Both the position numbers and the translations under genes were made by a program. From the NCBI GenBank assembly GCA_029055345.1, contig JAIDDJ010000008.1, forward strand, positions 1 to 37,002: a stretch of DNA of 37,002 nt. The letters run 5' to 3'. The stretch comes from Muribaculaceae bacterium. Lineage in GTDB: Bacteria > Bacteroidota > Bacteroidia > Bacteroidales > Muribaculaceae. Numbering within the stretch: the first letter of the stretch is position 1; each line of letters begins with the position of its first letter. Positions 8,731 through 18,285 of the stretch are shown here, one piece after another. The notes beneath the pieces are model-generated. The model did not search any database, was not told the origin of the DNA, and saw nothing but the letters and a program-made list of their open reading frames with translations.

Positions 8731-9644
8731 GCTGTTACTGATAATCTTGCAGTGGCCCCCATCGGCAAGGGCAAATTGTCATCTGTATGTCCCGCCGGGA
8801 AACCGAACGCCGTTGGAAACTCGTAGCCGTATCGGTCAAGCAGGGCTGAAATCATGCTTTCCATGTCGGCATGATTACGGTCTGCCCTGTATTCGGTGAA
8901 GGCTCCTACAACCATTCCCCCTAAGGATTTGAGATGTCCTCCTAAATGTAACCGGATCAGCATCCTTTCCACTGCATAAATCGCTTCCGATATATCCTCG
9001 ATGAATAGAATCGGGTGTGTCTCCCCGGCTTCTCTTGCAATTCTGAACGGGTCATATGGTGTGTCGGCCAATCCGTTGATCACAGCTAAATTGCCCCCTA
9101 TCAGCATTCCCTCCGATTCCCCTTCACGGTTAAAGGGATGTGGCGGCGCAATATACTCTATCGGTAATCCTTCGGTCAGTATGCGCATTAGTGCCCGTGT
9201 GCAATACTGATCGCAGGGCAACGTTGCAAGATGCTTGGCCATAGGTGCATGAAGCGAAACTACTCCGGCCCTGCCCGAAAGGGCATGTAGCGCCGACACA
9301 TCCGAAAAGCCTATCAACCATTTCGGATGCTCGCGCACCAATTCCTCTCCAACTCCCTCGAGCAGATGATTGCACCCGTAGCCTCCCCGCGCGCATAATA
9401 TAGCTTTTACATCGGAATCCTGAAAGGCCTCTCGCAGGTCTGCCAATCTATCTTCGTCCGAGGCCGCGTAACTGCCGGAACTCGCTCCCTTTGCGTGTGG
9501 CATCACGCGCGGAGTAAAACCTTCCGACCTCAGAAATTCACTCGCCCCGTCGATATATTCTTCTTTTACTATCGTCGCTGGCGAAACTATCGCCACTACA
9601 TCTCCTGACTGCAAGGATGGCGGTACTATCATTTCTCTTTTCAT
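8706..9644 (-). CDS. Peptidase S66 (LD-carboxypeptidase family)
   Basis: S66 enzymes cleave the L,D bond before the terminal D-Ala of the murein tetrapeptide during peptidoglycan recycling. The 312-residue protein has all parts of the Ser-Glu-His triad: Ser114 in IGFSDVSALH, Glu216 in LFIEDISE and His286 in FPAGHTDDNLPLPMGA, plus the CARGGYG motif near residue 84. No signal peptide is visible, consistent with a cytoplasmic LdcA-like enzyme. It lies 11 bases downstream of the radical SAM gene and is probably cotranscribed with it. Substrate is inferred from the family. Confidence 0.9.
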   Translation of the reverse strand: MKREMIVPPSLQSGDVVAIVSPATIVKEEYIDGASEFLRSEGFTPRVMPHAKGASSGSYAASDEDRLADLREAFQDSDVKAILCARGGYGCNHLLEGVGEELVREHPKWLIGFSDVSALHALSGRAGVVSLHAPMAKHLATLPCDQYCTRALMRILTEGLPIEYIAPPHPFNREGESEGMLIGGNLAVINGLADTPYDPFRIAREAGETHPILFIEDISEAIYAVERMLIRLHLGGHLKSLGGMVVGAFTEYRADRNHADMESMISALLDRYGYEFPTAFGFPAGHTDDNLPLPMGATARLSVTAEGTTLTF

Positions 9645-9655
9645 CCCGCTTTCTA

Positions 9656-10441
9656 TCAGAAGGGTTGCACTTTGATGCCCGCTGCTGATATCCTCTCTGC
9701 GATCCTCTCCATCTCCTCGTGCTCCACCTTTTCAAGTTGCTCTTCGGGTGTCGAACGGTCAAGACTGTAAATCATCACCTCACGCGGATTTATCTTCTTA
9801 TAGGCAGCTATCAGCGCATCGAGCTCTTGATCGGTAGTGTTGTCTATCCTTTGCCCATCGTGGGTCCCACGGAGTAGCATGGTCTGTATGATGGCCTGCC
9901 CATCGAATTGACGAAGTGCCTCAACCACTCTTTCCACCGTAAAAGCCGGGTCATTCGGTCGATCCAGAACCCTCATCGTCGATTCTACCGCGGAGTCCAA
10001 TTTCAATATATTATTGTCTACGTTACGCAACGCTGCTGCGACTCCCCCATCGAATATTCGCGTGGAATTGGAAAGCACTGAAATTTTCGCCTCCGGATAA
10101 TACCGGTCCCTCAACTTTATTACATTATCAATAATTTCTTCGAAGCGGGGATGCAACGTAGGCTCTCCGTTGCCCGAAAAGGTGATCACATCAAGTTTCT
10201 CCCCCGAATCCCGCATCGCTTTAAGCTTAGCTTCGAGGTCCTTGCTCACTTTTTCTACAGTCGGCAGCCCGCTCTTGCCGGCCCCCTGACTGTTATAGCC
10301 GGCCTCGCAATAAAGGCAGTCGAATGAACATATCTTGCCATCGCTCGGCATGAGATTTATTCCCAGCGAAACTCCCAGCCTGCGCGAATGTATCGGCCCG
10401 AAGATGGTGGAATGAAACAATATTGTCTGGTCTGAAGCCAT
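9656..10441 (-). CDS. Radical SAM protein (COG0731-like)
   Basis: The 261-residue protein has a CxxxCxxC iron-sulfur motif (Cys38, Cys42, Cys45 in CSFDCLYC) for a SAM-cleaving [4Fe-4S] cluster, followed by the family's FSGNGEPTLHP segment. The sequence resembles the stand-alone COG0731 group, related to wybutosine-type radical SAM enzymes but lacking their extra domains. The reaction is unknown. It sits between mutS (125 bases upstream) and the S66 peptidase (11 bases downstream), a context that gives no clear hint of function. Confidence 0.8.
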   Translation of the reverse strand: MASDQTILFHSTIFGPIHSRRLGVSLGINLMPSDGKICSFDCLYCEAGYNSQGAGKSGLPTVEKVSKDLEAKLKAMRDSGEKLDVITFSGNGEPTLHPRFEEIIDNVIKLRDRYYPEAKISVLSNSTRIFDGGVAAALRNVDNNILKLDSAVESTMRVLDRPNDPAFTVERVVEALRQFDGQAIIQTMLLRGTHDGQRIDNTTDQELDALIAAYKKINPREVMIYSLDRSTPEEQLEKVEHEEMERIAERISAAGIKVQPF

Positions 10442-10566
10442 TTCCTTTTCCTTTAATTTTCAATTTAAATCAATCCCCTCTCCCGCTCTCCTCCCTTTTC
10501 CTCATCCCGCGGAACCCGTGCCCCGACCAAAGGAAGGGGCTATTCTGCTAAAGCGCTCCCCAAAGT

Positions 10567-13194
10567 TCATCGCGTCTTCCCGGTCAGAAGCCCCTGCAGA
10601 TCATGAAGCTTCGTAAGGGCCTCCAATGGTGTCAGATTGTCTATATTCAGATCAAGAAGTCTATCTCGGATTTGCGATAGCAATGGGTCATCAAGCTGGA
10701 ACAGCGACAGCTGATAGCCCTCCCGTCCCTGACTCAGTGTCTGTCCGAGTGGCTGAACACCCTTGCCATCCCCTTCAGTGCCGGCCTTCTGCTCCAATTG
10801 GGAAAGCACCTGATCTGCTCGCTTCACTATCGAGGGTGGCATACCGGCCAGTTTCGCTACATGGATACCGAAACTATGCGCCGATCCTCCCCGCGCAAGC
10901 TTACGCATAAACATTACCTTGCCGTTGATTTCTTTCACCGTTACATTGAAATTGGCTATGCGCTTGAAATTACCCTCCATTTCGTTCAGCTCATGATAAT
11001 GAGTGGCGAAAAGAGTCCGCGGTCGAGCATACGCATTCTCATGGATATGCTCCACAACCGCCCACGCTATGGAGATGCCGTCATAGGTCGAAGTCCCCCG
11101 ACCCAATTCATCGAACAATATCAGCGATCGTTTGCTCATATTATTGATGATTGCTGCCGCCTCGTTCATCTCTATCATGAACGTAGACTCCCCCGATGAA
11201 ATATTATCTGAAGCTCCGACGCGGGTGAAGATCTTATCCACATATCCTATCGATGCACTTTCGGCCGGCACAAACGAGCCTATCTGGGCCATAAGCGTGA
11301 TCAGGGCCGTCTGCCGCAACAACGCCGACTTTCCGGCCATGTTCGGCCCCGTTATCATCATTATCTGCGTCTTGTCGCAGTCCAGACAAACGGAATTTGA
11401 AATATACGGCTCGCTCGGAGGTAGGCGGCGCTCTATCACCGGATGCCGCCCATCCCGGATATCTATCACATAACTGTCATTTACTTCCGGCCTTACATAA
11501 CCATACTCGTATGCCGAATCCGCCAACGATAGAAGACAGTCTACATACTCGGCCTGCGTAGCGCAACTCTGCATGTCGGGTATCAGACGCTCCAATCCTG
11601 CGCATAGCTGACCGAACAGTCGTGCTTCTATGGCCTGGATGCGCTCTTCCGCTCCCATTATCTTCTCCTCATATTCTTTGAGCTCGGGGGTGATATATCT
11701 CTCGGCGCTTACAAGTGTCTGCTTGCGTATCCAATCCGACGGAACTTTATCTTTGTGGGTGTTCCGAACCTCTATATAATACCCGAATACATTGTTGAAG
11801 CCGATTTTGAGCGATGGGATACCGGTAGCTTCCGATTCGCGCTGCTGAATTTCCTCAAGGGCCCGCTTGCCCCCTGAATGCAGCTCCCGAAGCTCGTCAA
11901 GTTCCGCATCCACGCCCGGGGCGATGGAATTTCCTCTCCCTATCTGCGCCGGGGCCTCAGGATGCAACGTCCTTGACAATGTGTCGGTGATAGGCGAGCA
12001 GTCCGACATCCTCCCGCTTAAGGAGCGGAGTGCCTCCGACTCGCTCCGGGCCAGTATGGCTCGTAACGAAGCGGCCGCCAAAAGCGAATTTTTCAATGCG
12101 ACACCTTCCCTGGGTGTGAGCCTGTGCGCCCCTACCTTGGTGATTAGACGCTGGAGATCTCCCACACATCGCAACGCCTCCCGCGACTGGTCTCTTGTTT
12201 CTGGATCCTTGAAAAAATATTCCACTACGTCCTGACGCTTACTGATTTCTCCAATATCAAGAAGCGGGAATAATATCCAATGCCGCAACCGACGCGCTCC
12301 CATCGGTGTCGAGGTCTTGTTGAGCACTTCGTAGAGCGACATCCCCTCCGGTGTCAATGAATCCACAAGCTCAAGATTGCGCACGGTGAAGCGGTCCAAC
12401 GACACATATCTGTCAGAATCTATCCGGCCCAAGGAAGTGATATGCCGTAAATCCGTATGATGTGTAAGATCAAGATAATGAAGTATGGCCCCGGCTGCTA
12501 TCACGGCCTCCGGCATACGCTCCAAGCCGAAGCCTTTCAGTCCGAGCGTCCCGAAATGACTGCGCAATCGTTCCTCCGCCGCATCGGTCGTAAATATCCA
12601 GTCATCCAGATCAAACGATGCGCCGCTATGGCTGATATTGTCTGCCATCCATTGACGCATTCCTGTCATCCGGAGCAGTTCCTTGGGCCTTATATTGCTT
12701 ATCAGCTTGTCTATTTCTCTCGGAGTCCCCTGAGCACATAGAAATTCTCCCGTCGATATGTCAAGAAAGGCAACCCCGACGCTCTGACGGTTCACATGGA
12801 TCGCCGCCAGATAATTGTTCTCTCGCGCCGACAGCGAACTGTCGCTGAGGTTCACGCCCGGCGTCACGAGTTCGGTGATGCCCCGCTTCACGAGTTTCTT
12901 CGTAAGCTTCGGATCCTCGAGCTGCTCGCATATCGCTACGCGTTTCCCGGCCCTTACCAGTTTCGGCAGGTAAGTGTCCAGTGCATGATGTGGAAATCCC
13001 GCAAGCTCCACGTACGCTGCCTTGCCGTTCGCCCTCCGAGTCAACGTTATTCCCAATATCTCCGATGCGGCCACGGCATCTTCGCTGAATGTCTCATAGA
13101 AATCCCCTACCCGGAACAATAATATTGCATCCGGATGCTTCTTCTTCATCTCGACATACTGAGTCATCAAGGGCGTCTCGGCTATCTTTGCCAT
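10567..13194 (-). CDS. mutS: DNA mismatch repair protein MutS
   Basis: MutS recognises base mismatches and small loops and starts mismatch repair. The 875-residue protein has the mismatch-reading motif (Phe32 and Glu34 in GDFYETF), connector, lever/clamp and the ABC-type ATPase with Walker A GPNMAGKS at 616-623 and Walker [14 protein letters not shown] at 691-703, then [11 protein letters not shown]. The FxE motif and length mark it as MutS1, not MutS2. The ATG at 13194 has GAAAAGAG just upstream, a weak Shine-Dalgarno-like stretch. The leader contains an exact tandem 25-bp duplication (13201-13250). Confidence 0.97.
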   Translation of the reverse strand: MAKIAETPLMTQYVEMKKKHPDAILLFRVGDFYETFSEDAVAASEILGITLTRRANGKAAYVELAGFPHHALDTYLPKLVRAGKRVAICEQLEDPKLTKKLVKRGITELVTPGVNLSDSSLSARENNYLAAIHVNRQSVGVAFLDISTGEFLCAQGTPREIDKLISNIRPKELLRMTGMRQWMADNISHSGASFDLDDWIFTTDAAEERLRSHFGTLGLKGFGLERMPEAVIAAGAILHYLDLTHHTDLRHITSLGRIDSDRYVSLDRFTVRNLELVDSLTPEGMSLYEVLNKTSTPMGARRLRHWILFPLLDIGEISKRQDVVEYFFKDPETRDQSREALRCVGDLQRLITKVGAHRLTPREGVALKNSLLAAASLRAILARSESEALRSLSGRMSDCSPITDTLSRTLHPEAPAQIGRGNSIAPGVDAELDELRELHSGGKRALEEIQQRESEATGIPSLKIGFNNVFGYYIEVRNTHKDKVPSDWIRKQTLVSAERYITPELKEYEEKIMGAEERIQAIEARLFGQLCAGLERLIPDMQSCATQAEYVDCLLSLADSAYEYGYVRPEVNDSYVIDIRDGRHPVIERRLPPSEPYISNSVCLDCDKTQIMMITGPNMAGKSALLRQTALITLMAQIGSFVPAESASIGYVDKIFTRVGASDNISSGESTFMIEMNEAAAIINNMSKRSLILFDELGRGTSTYDGISIAWAVVEHIHENAYARPRTLFATHYHELNEMEGNFKRIANFNVTVKEINGKVMFMRKLARGGSAHSFGIHVAKLAGMPPSIVKRADQVLSQLEQKAGTEGDGKGVQPLGQTLSQGREGYQLSLFQLDDPLLSQIRDRLLDLNIDNLTPLEALTKLHDLQGLLTGKTR

Positions 13195-13200
13195 CTCTTT

Positions 13201-13250
13201 TCAGTTTGTAATGATTTTTTACCGGTCAGTTTGTAATGATTTTTTACCGG
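13201..13250. repeat. Exact 25-bp tandem duplication in mutS leader
   Basis: Positions 13201-13225 and 13226-13250 are identical, head to tail. The unit contains TTTTTTACCGG. It begins seven bases from the mutS start codon, between mgtE and mutS, so changes in copy number would change the mutS 5' leader. Confidence 0.95.
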
Positions 13251-13326
13251 ATTTTTCTCCCGTCATGCTTCCCATCTCCCCCGCGCATTGCAATCCGGGC
13301 AAAGCAACGGGATTCCTCTTTATTTT

Positions 13327-14691
13327 TTAATGCGGGAATATCCGCAGCATCCATATCGACATCCCGACATATATCAACAGTCCGACAACATCATTCGTAA
13401 TCTGAATGAACGGCCCGGTTGCCAATGCGGGATTCACCTTCAGCTTCTCCAATGTCAGCGGAACGAGCGTCCCGAAAACAGTCGCGAATATCACCACCGC
13501 GAAAAGCGACACCGATACCGCCATCACAAGAGCGTAATCTCCGGGCTGCGTCACGGCTATGTAGGCGAACACAACGCCCGATATCACTATCGCGTTAAGC
13601 AACGCTATCCGGACCGCGCGCCATATCTGATTCCAGAAATCATTAAGTTCGAGACGCCCGTTAGCCAGACCCTGTACTACTATCGCCGATGCCTGAACTC
13701 CCACGTTTCCTCCAGTGCCCCCTATCAGCGGAATGAAGAAAGCAAGCGCTGTCACCGTGGCGAGCTGTGCCTCGAAGCCCCCCAATATCAATGAATTCAC
13801 TATCCCCCCTATAATTCCTATCAAAAGCCAGGGAAGCCGTGCCTTCGTCTGCGCGAATATCGAATCGTCTGCATCGATATCCGATGATATACCCGACGCC
13901 AGCTGATAATCTCGCTCCGATTGCTCTCGCACCTGGTCCATCACGTCATCGACTGTGATCTGGCCTACAAGCCGCCCTATCGAATCTATCACCGGCATCG
14001 CCACAAGGTCATATTTCTCGAAATCTATCGCCACTTCCTCTATCGGCATATCTGCCTTTATCGATACGGGATCGGCCTCCATCACATGCTTGATCTTTGA
14101 TACCGACGGATGGGTGATCATCTTCTTCAATGGCAACACTCCCTTCAGCCGGTTCTCATCATCAACCACATATACATAATATATATCGTCAAGATCTTCG
14201 GCCTGATGACGCATCTCCCGCAGACAGTCGGGCATCGACAGGTTCTCGTTGACGGCGATATATTCTGTGCCCATCAGCGCCCCGGCAGTGTCCTCGTCAT
14301 ATTGAAGAAGATCCACAATATCACCGGCCTGCTCTACATCCTCGATGTTCTGGATAACCTCTTCCCGGTCCTCTTCATCAAGCTCCTGGATAAGGTCAAC
14401 GGCATCGTCCGTGTCAAGAAGATCAATGAAGTGACCTATCTGTTCGGGATCCATCCCTTCGAGAAGCTTCTTCCGATCCTCTTCGTCAAGCTCCATCAGG
14501 ACATCTGCCTTCTTCTCCTTGTCCGGAATCAGCTCAAAAAACCATTCCGCCTGACGTAGGTTAAGGTCCTGGAACAACTCGGCGATATCGGCCGGATGCA
14601 TCTCGTCTATATCGTGTAGTACGGCCGTCTTCTCGTCTTCGTCTATCAGCCGCTTCAGGCGTTCGATGTCTTCGTTCGTTAACTCTTTCAT
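13327..14691 (-). CDS. mgtE: Magnesium transporter MgtE
   Basis: MgtE is a magnesium-gated Mg2+ channel of the inner membrane. The 454-residue protein has the acidic N-terminal superhelical domain (about 1-130; repeated ELDEEDR-type helices), a pair of CBS domains (about 135-255) and a C-terminal membrane domain with five predicted helices (about 285-454). The pore-region signatures FIPLIGGTGGNVGVQAS and ATGPFIQITND are present. Length matches the family. It lies 53 bases downstream of the nucleoside kinase gene. I saw no M-box-like leader. Confidence 0.95.
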   Translation of the reverse strand: MKELTNEDIERLKRLIDEDEKTAVLHDIDEMHPADIAELFQDLNLRQAEWFFELIPDKEKKADVLMELDEEDRKKLLEGMDPEQIGHFIDLLDTDDAVDLIQELDEEDREEVIQNIEDVEQAGDIVDLLQYDEDTAGALMGTEYIAVNENLSMPDCLREMRHQAEDLDDIYYVYVVDDENRLKGVLPLKKMITHPSVSKIKHVMEADPVSIKADMPIEEVAIDFEKYDLVAMPVIDSIGRLVGQITVDDVMDQVREQSERDYQLASGISSDIDADDSIFAQTKARLPWLLIGIIGGIVNSLILGGFEAQLATVTALAFFIPLIGGTGGNVGVQASAIVVQGLANGRLELNDFWNQIWRAVRIALLNAIVISGVVFAYIAVTQPGDYALVMAVSVSLFAVVIFATVFGTLVPLTLEKLKVNPALATGPFIQITNDVVGLLIYVGMSIWMLRIFPH

Positions 14692-14744
14692 ATTCTATGG
14701 TGTCGGCTTCTGTGCAGCTTCTGCTTCTGTGTATTTTTCGGTTT

Positions 14745-16505
14745 TTAATACCTGAATGATGACCCTCCTAAAAATTCCCGTAACAGCGATGTCGGCGGAA
14801 CCTCCGTTTCCGGTATCCGCTGGAAATAATGAAGGAATCGCTGAAGACGGTAGGCGGTCGTGTATTCCGGCTCATTATGAGCCACCTGACTTAGCAACGG
14901 CTCTACATATGGTTTCATTACAGCTATCTCGAACAGCAGACTCGAGTTGAACGTTGCATCCGCATTCTCCTGAAACGGAAATATCCATTTCTCCTCGCCC
15001 CGGCGCACACTCGGCCATCGCCGTATCGTTTCTGTCGGCGACGTCCCCCGGTACTTGTAATCACGCACAAGCCGACGCAAGAGCCGGTTGTCGGACGTCG
15101 ATATCCAGTTATGATTGTCTATCCGCAGTGAGGTCAGTGCCGATACATACATCTTGAATATCCGTTCTGTAGGGAGATTTGCTGTCAACTCCGGGTTCAA
15201 TCCATGTATTCCCTCTATTATCAGAACCTCATCGGATGCAAGACTCAAGGGCCTCTCCCGCTCTACCCGCTGACCCAACTCAAAACTATAGGTCGGCAGA
15301 TTTATGGTTTCTCCCCGAAGAAGTGCCCGCAAATCGCTCTGCAACCGCTCCAGATCAAGCGCATACAGCGACTCATAATCATATTGCCCGTATTCGTCAA
15401 GAGGCGTATCCGTCCGGTTCACAAAATAATCATCCAATGATATCAGTTTCGGACGCATTAAGTTCGTCATCAATTGGATTGCGAGTCGCTTGGAGGTAGT
15501 GGTTTTCCCTGATGAAGAAGGCCCTGCTATCATAACTATCATCCCTCCGCCATCGCGCCTGCGGCTCACTATTTCATCCGAGATTCGCCCTATCAGCTTG
15601 TCATGCATCGCCTCGGCCACGTTTATCAGATCCGATGCCTCACCTCGAAGCACGGCCTCATTCAGCTCCCCTACCGAATCTACCCTTATCACCCTATTGA
15701 ACTTCAAATGCTCCCGGAAGGCTGCGAACATCTTCTCCTGCGTCAGCGGTTGCTGAGGCATATCCGGATTCGAAAGGTCCGGACCCAACAAGAGCATACC
15801 GTCTTGCCATGCCTGCAAATCAAATACTTCAAGCATGTCCGTCGAGGGCGCCAGCGGACCATAAAAGGAATCTGCAAGCCCGTCAAGCTCGTAATAGGAA
15901 GTGTATAGATCCGGAACTGTCTCAAGCAGGCGCACCTTGTTCCTCAACTTCTGACCCCGGAAAATTTCTACCACATCTTTCGTCAGTTTCTCATGACGCA
16001 CGAACGGCAGTTTCCTCTCAACGAGTTTCTTCATCTCCGCCTTTATCGTCCCGGTCATCGCTGCTCCGGGCTCTACCGACTCTCCTTCTGAATCAAACAA
16101 TCGGCAGAAAAGCCCTCGTGAAATGGAATGCTCTATGCGAAGTGTGAAATCCGAATACAAATCATGGACAGCTTTGTATAGCAACATACACATCGACCGG
16201 ACATAAACCTCTCGCCCCACTGAGCTCCACATATCCAGATATTCTATCTCTTTCGGACTGAAAACCCTGAAACCAAGATGCTCCGCCTTATTGTTAACCA
16301 ACGCACATATCGGCTCTTTATGCCACGCAATCACTGAAACCACCCGCTCCGTAGCCCGTGATTCACCACTATCTTCTTTCAGACTCAATTGTTGCTTTTG
16401 AAATTCTTCCGAACGATAAATCTCGCTGAGCGTCGAGCCCCCCTCAACCTGCAGATAGCGTTTCAGATTCTTGCTGTATATCTCTATGCCCGTATCCTTC
16501 TTCAT
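14745..16505 (-). CDS. Nucleoside kinase with threonyl-tRNA-synthetase-like N-terminus and uridine-kinase domain
   Basis: The C-terminal half is a P-loop uridine kinase/phosphoribulokinase-type domain with Walker A GPSSSGKTT (about residues 330-338), LISLDDYFVNR and LIIEGIHGLNP. The N-terminal half resembles TGS and threonyl-tRNA synthetase second additional domain sequences (IEHSISRGLFCRL), an architecture annotated as nucleoside kinase in Bacteroidetes and Firmicutes. The reading frame is open from a GTG at 16559, but the ATG at 16505 (MKKDTGIEIYS, 586 residues) is preceded by GAGGAG five bases upstream, a rare clear Shine-Dalgarno here, so I chose it. Substrate is not established. It is the first gene of the minus-strand run and diverges from the thioredoxin lipoprotein gene. 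Confidence 0.85.
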   Translation of the reverse strand: MKKDTGIEIYSKNLKRYLQVEGGSTLSEIYRSEEFQKQQLSLKEDSGESRATERVVSVIAWHKEPICALVNNKAEHLGFRVFSPKEIEYLDMWSSVGREVYVRSMCMLLYKAVHDLYSDFTLRIEHSISRGLFCRLFDSEGESVEPGAAMTGTIKAEMKKLVERKLPFVRHEKLTKDVVEIFRGQKLRNKVRLLETVPDLYTSYYELDGLADSFYGPLAPSTDMLEVFDLQAWQDGMLLLGPDLSNPDMPQQPLTQEKMFAAFREHLKFNRVIRVDSVGELNEAVLRGEASDLINVAEAMHDKLIGRISDEIVSRRRDGGGMIVMIAGPSSSGKTTTSKRLAIQLMTNLMRPKLISLDDYFVNRTDTPLDEYGQYDYESLYALDLERLQSDLRALLRGETINLPTYSFELGQRVERERPLSLASDEVLIIEGIHGLNPELTANLPTERIFKMYVSALTSLRIDNHNWISTSDNRLLRRLVRDYKYRGTSPTETIRRWPSVRRGEEKWIFPFQENADATFNSSLLFEIAVMKPYVEPLLSQVAHNEPEYTTAYRLQRFLHYFQRIPETEVPPTSLLREFLGGSSFRY

Positions 16506-16623
16506 TACTCTCCTCTTTTTCGATTCAACCCCGATATTCCCCGTTTTTTCTCTCCCCACTCATGTTGACCATTATTCCTATACCAATTCTAACCCCTACC
16601 CATTTTCCAATAATGGCCACCTA

Positions 16624-16631
16624 CAAAATTA
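16624..16631 (-). promoter_or_regulatory. Possible -7 element for the nucleoside kinase
   Basis: Read on the minus strand this is TAATTTTG, a full match to TAnnTTTG. A -33 TTTG at the proper distance is not present, so support is partial. It would give a leader of about 110 bases. Confidence 0.35.
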
Positions 16632-16776
16632 CAATATTTTTCTGAATTAAAGGAGTCTGTTTATCGCTTTTCTAATATCCCCAATTATATTTTCCATTTT
16701 CCATTATACCTCTTCTCAAAAAGTTGCAAGACCTGGCCTACTAATTCTCTATTCTTTAACAATATTTAACAGATTG

Positions 16777-16810
16777 ATTGTTACAATTCTTTAAAGTCTG
16801 CATAACTTTG
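16777..16810 (+). promoter_or_regulatory. Candidate promoter of the thioredoxin lipoprotein gene
   Basis: TAACTTTG at 16803-16810 matches the -7 consensus TAnnTTTG. ATTG at 16777-16780 is a partial -33 element at a spacing of 22, one longer than usual. The predicted transcript would start near 16817. Confidence 0.55.
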
Positions 16811-16884
16811 CAGTTTAGCTGCTCATTCTTTAAGGCCTAATGTGTTATTGAATGAAGCGCTATTGATATTTGATTATTGAATTT

Positions 16885-18006
16885 ATGAAGAAAACTTTCT
16901 TGTTCTCCGTCGTAGCGCTTATCCTCGCTTCGTGCGCGCATGACGATGGCTCCGTTTCCATCAAACTTCCCGATGGATTTAAGGATAAAACTCTCGTTGT
17001 CAGCCATGTGACTATAAAGAATATCTTTGAGGCCAAAAAGCAGGAAGACCTCAAGATAGTCTATGACACACTGACCGTAAATAATGGTGTGGCTACTCTC
17101 GCCCTTGACCCCGCAGGTCCGGCCAGATACGACATCATTCCGCCGGCGCCCGCTATGGCCGACCCCGATTTTTATGCCGCGCCCGACGACAATCTCGAAG
17201 TCGTTATCAAAAACTTCGACCCTCTCGATTTCACCGTGACCGGATCGGAACTTATGGACGACATGACGGAGTTCCTCGCTGTCACCCGGCCTATCCAACA
17301 GCAATACATCGTGAAAGTCAATGAAAACGAAAACATATCGGAAGACGAACTGAAATCTCTTATGGACAGCTACGACTCGGCTGTCAAGAAATTTGTCGCC
17401 GATCATCCCGAAAGCCCTGTTGTCCCGTTCGCTATCCTCGAATTGAGCGGTGATGACTTCAAAGTCGCTTTCGATAACCTTACTCCCGAAGCCCGTAAAT
17501 CAATGCTGATGCCTTACGCCGAACTTTACAATGACCAGGTTGTTCAGATGCAGGATGACCGGAAGGCCGAACAGGCTCGCAAGGACGAAGTGGCCTCCGG
17601 AACTATTTCTGCTCCTGATTTTTCACTGCCCGACCTCAATGGCAAAATGGTAAGCCTATCAGACTTCCGCGGCAAATGGGTTGTCCTCGACTTCTGGGGT
17701 AGCTGGTGCGGTTGGTGCATCAAGGGATTCCCGGCCCTCAAAGAAGCTTATAAGCAATATGGCGACCGGATTGTCGTCATCGGCATTGACTGTAACGAGT
17801 CGGAAGAGGAATGGAAAGCCGGAGTCAAAAAACACGACCTCCCATGGATAAACCTTTACAACGGAAATAACCGCGCTCTCTATGATGACTACCGTATCGA
17901 AGGCTTCCCTACAAAGGCGATTATTAATCCGGAAGGAAAACTCGTGGACCTAACCACCGGCGAAGACCCATCTTTCTTCACCCGCCTCAAATCGTTTGTT
18001 GAATAA
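16885..18006 (+). CDS. TlpA-like thioredoxin-fold lipoprotein with N-terminal DUF4369-like domain
   Basis: The 373-residue protein starts with a lipoprotein signal (LILASC, lipidated Cys17). Residues about 24-120 resemble DUF4369, common in Bacteroidetes periplasmic thiol oxidoreductases. The C-terminal domain (about 240-373) is thioredoxin-like with a CGWC active site (Cys275, Cys278) and the cis-Pro loop GFPTKAIIN. It is likely a membrane-anchored periplasmic disulfide reductase. An upstream in-frame TTG at 16870 adds five residues, but the ATG at 16885 starts the signal peptide properly. It is transcribed alone: a nested inverted repeat follows and separates it from deoC. Confidence 0.9.
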   Translation: MKKTFLFSVVALILASCAHDDGSVSIKLPDGFKDKTLVVSHVTIKNIFEAKKQEDLKIVYDTLTVNNGVATLALDPAGPARYDIIPPAPAMADPDFYAAPDDNLEVVIKNFDPLDFTVTGSELMDDMTEFLAVTRPIQQQYIVKVNENENISEDELKSLMDSYDSAVKKFVADHPESPVVPFAILELSGDDFKVAFDNLTPEARKSMLMPYAELYNDQVVQMQDDRKAEQARKDEVASGTISAPDFSLPDLNGKMVSLSDFRGKWVVLDFWGSWCGWCIKGFPALKEAYKQYGDRIVVIGIDCNESEEEWKAGVKKHDLPWINLYNGNNRALYDDYRIEGFPTKAIINPEGKLVDLTTGEDPSFFTRLKSFVE

Positions 18007-18008
18007 TC

Positions 18009-18109
18009 GCCCGTTAGTTAATATCTAAGATTAATCCCCTTTTTGTCAGCTTTGTTTGCTTACATGAAGGGGATTAATCTTCTTTTCACCTATTTTTCAC
18101 CTAACGGGC
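18009..18109 (+). terminator. Nested inverted repeats after the thioredoxin gene
   Basis: An inner perfect 15-bp inverted repeat (18027-18041 with 18067-18081) lies within an outer perfect 9-bp repeat (18009-18017 with 18101-18109). The inner stem is followed by CTTTTCACCTATTTTTC and the outer by TTTTAC. Either could terminate transcription; together they can form one long hairpin with a 25-base apical loop. It starts two bases after the stop codon. Confidence 0.7.
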
Positions 18110-18184
18110 TTTTACGAAGAGCCGAATACGGCATTGCTTAAAAATTCAATTTTTATATGCCTTAGTTGAAATTTTTACCAATTA

Positions 18185-18216
18185 TTTTCGTATTTAATTA
18201 TTTTTAAATATATTTG
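18185..18216 (+). promoter_or_regulatory. Candidate promoter of the deoC/DNA-scavenging operon
   Basis: TATATTTG at 18209-18216 matches the -7 consensus TAnnTTTG. At a spacing of 20, TTTT (18185-18188) partly matches the -33 TTTG. Predicted start near 18223 gives a leader of about 60 bases. A small palindrome of A/T runs around 18140-18154 lies upstream, but I cannot assign it as an operator. Confidence 0.55.
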
Positions 18217-18285
18217 TAGTTCTTTAGACCTCTTACACAATTTTTGAAATCTAAATTATTAATCTCTAATATATAAAGCTATACC

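Larger units (their letters stand above)
16506..16884. other. Divergent intergenic region, AT-rich, no gene seen
   Basis: About 380 bases separate the nucleoside kinase and the thioredoxin lipoprotein genes. The stretch is AT-rich with several short T-rich near-repeats (for example TTTTCCA twice near 16690-16705). It contains one promoter-like element per direction, listed separately. I saw no credible small ORF or RNA gene. Confidence 0.6.

Noticed and set aside
13201-13250. Possible small CRISPR array
   Set aside because: There are only two direct copies with no spacer between them and no cas genes.
16557-16559. GTG start for the nucleoside kinase
   Set aside because: The ATG at 16505 has a GAGGAG site at the right distance, and the extra 18 residues are low-complexity and basic.
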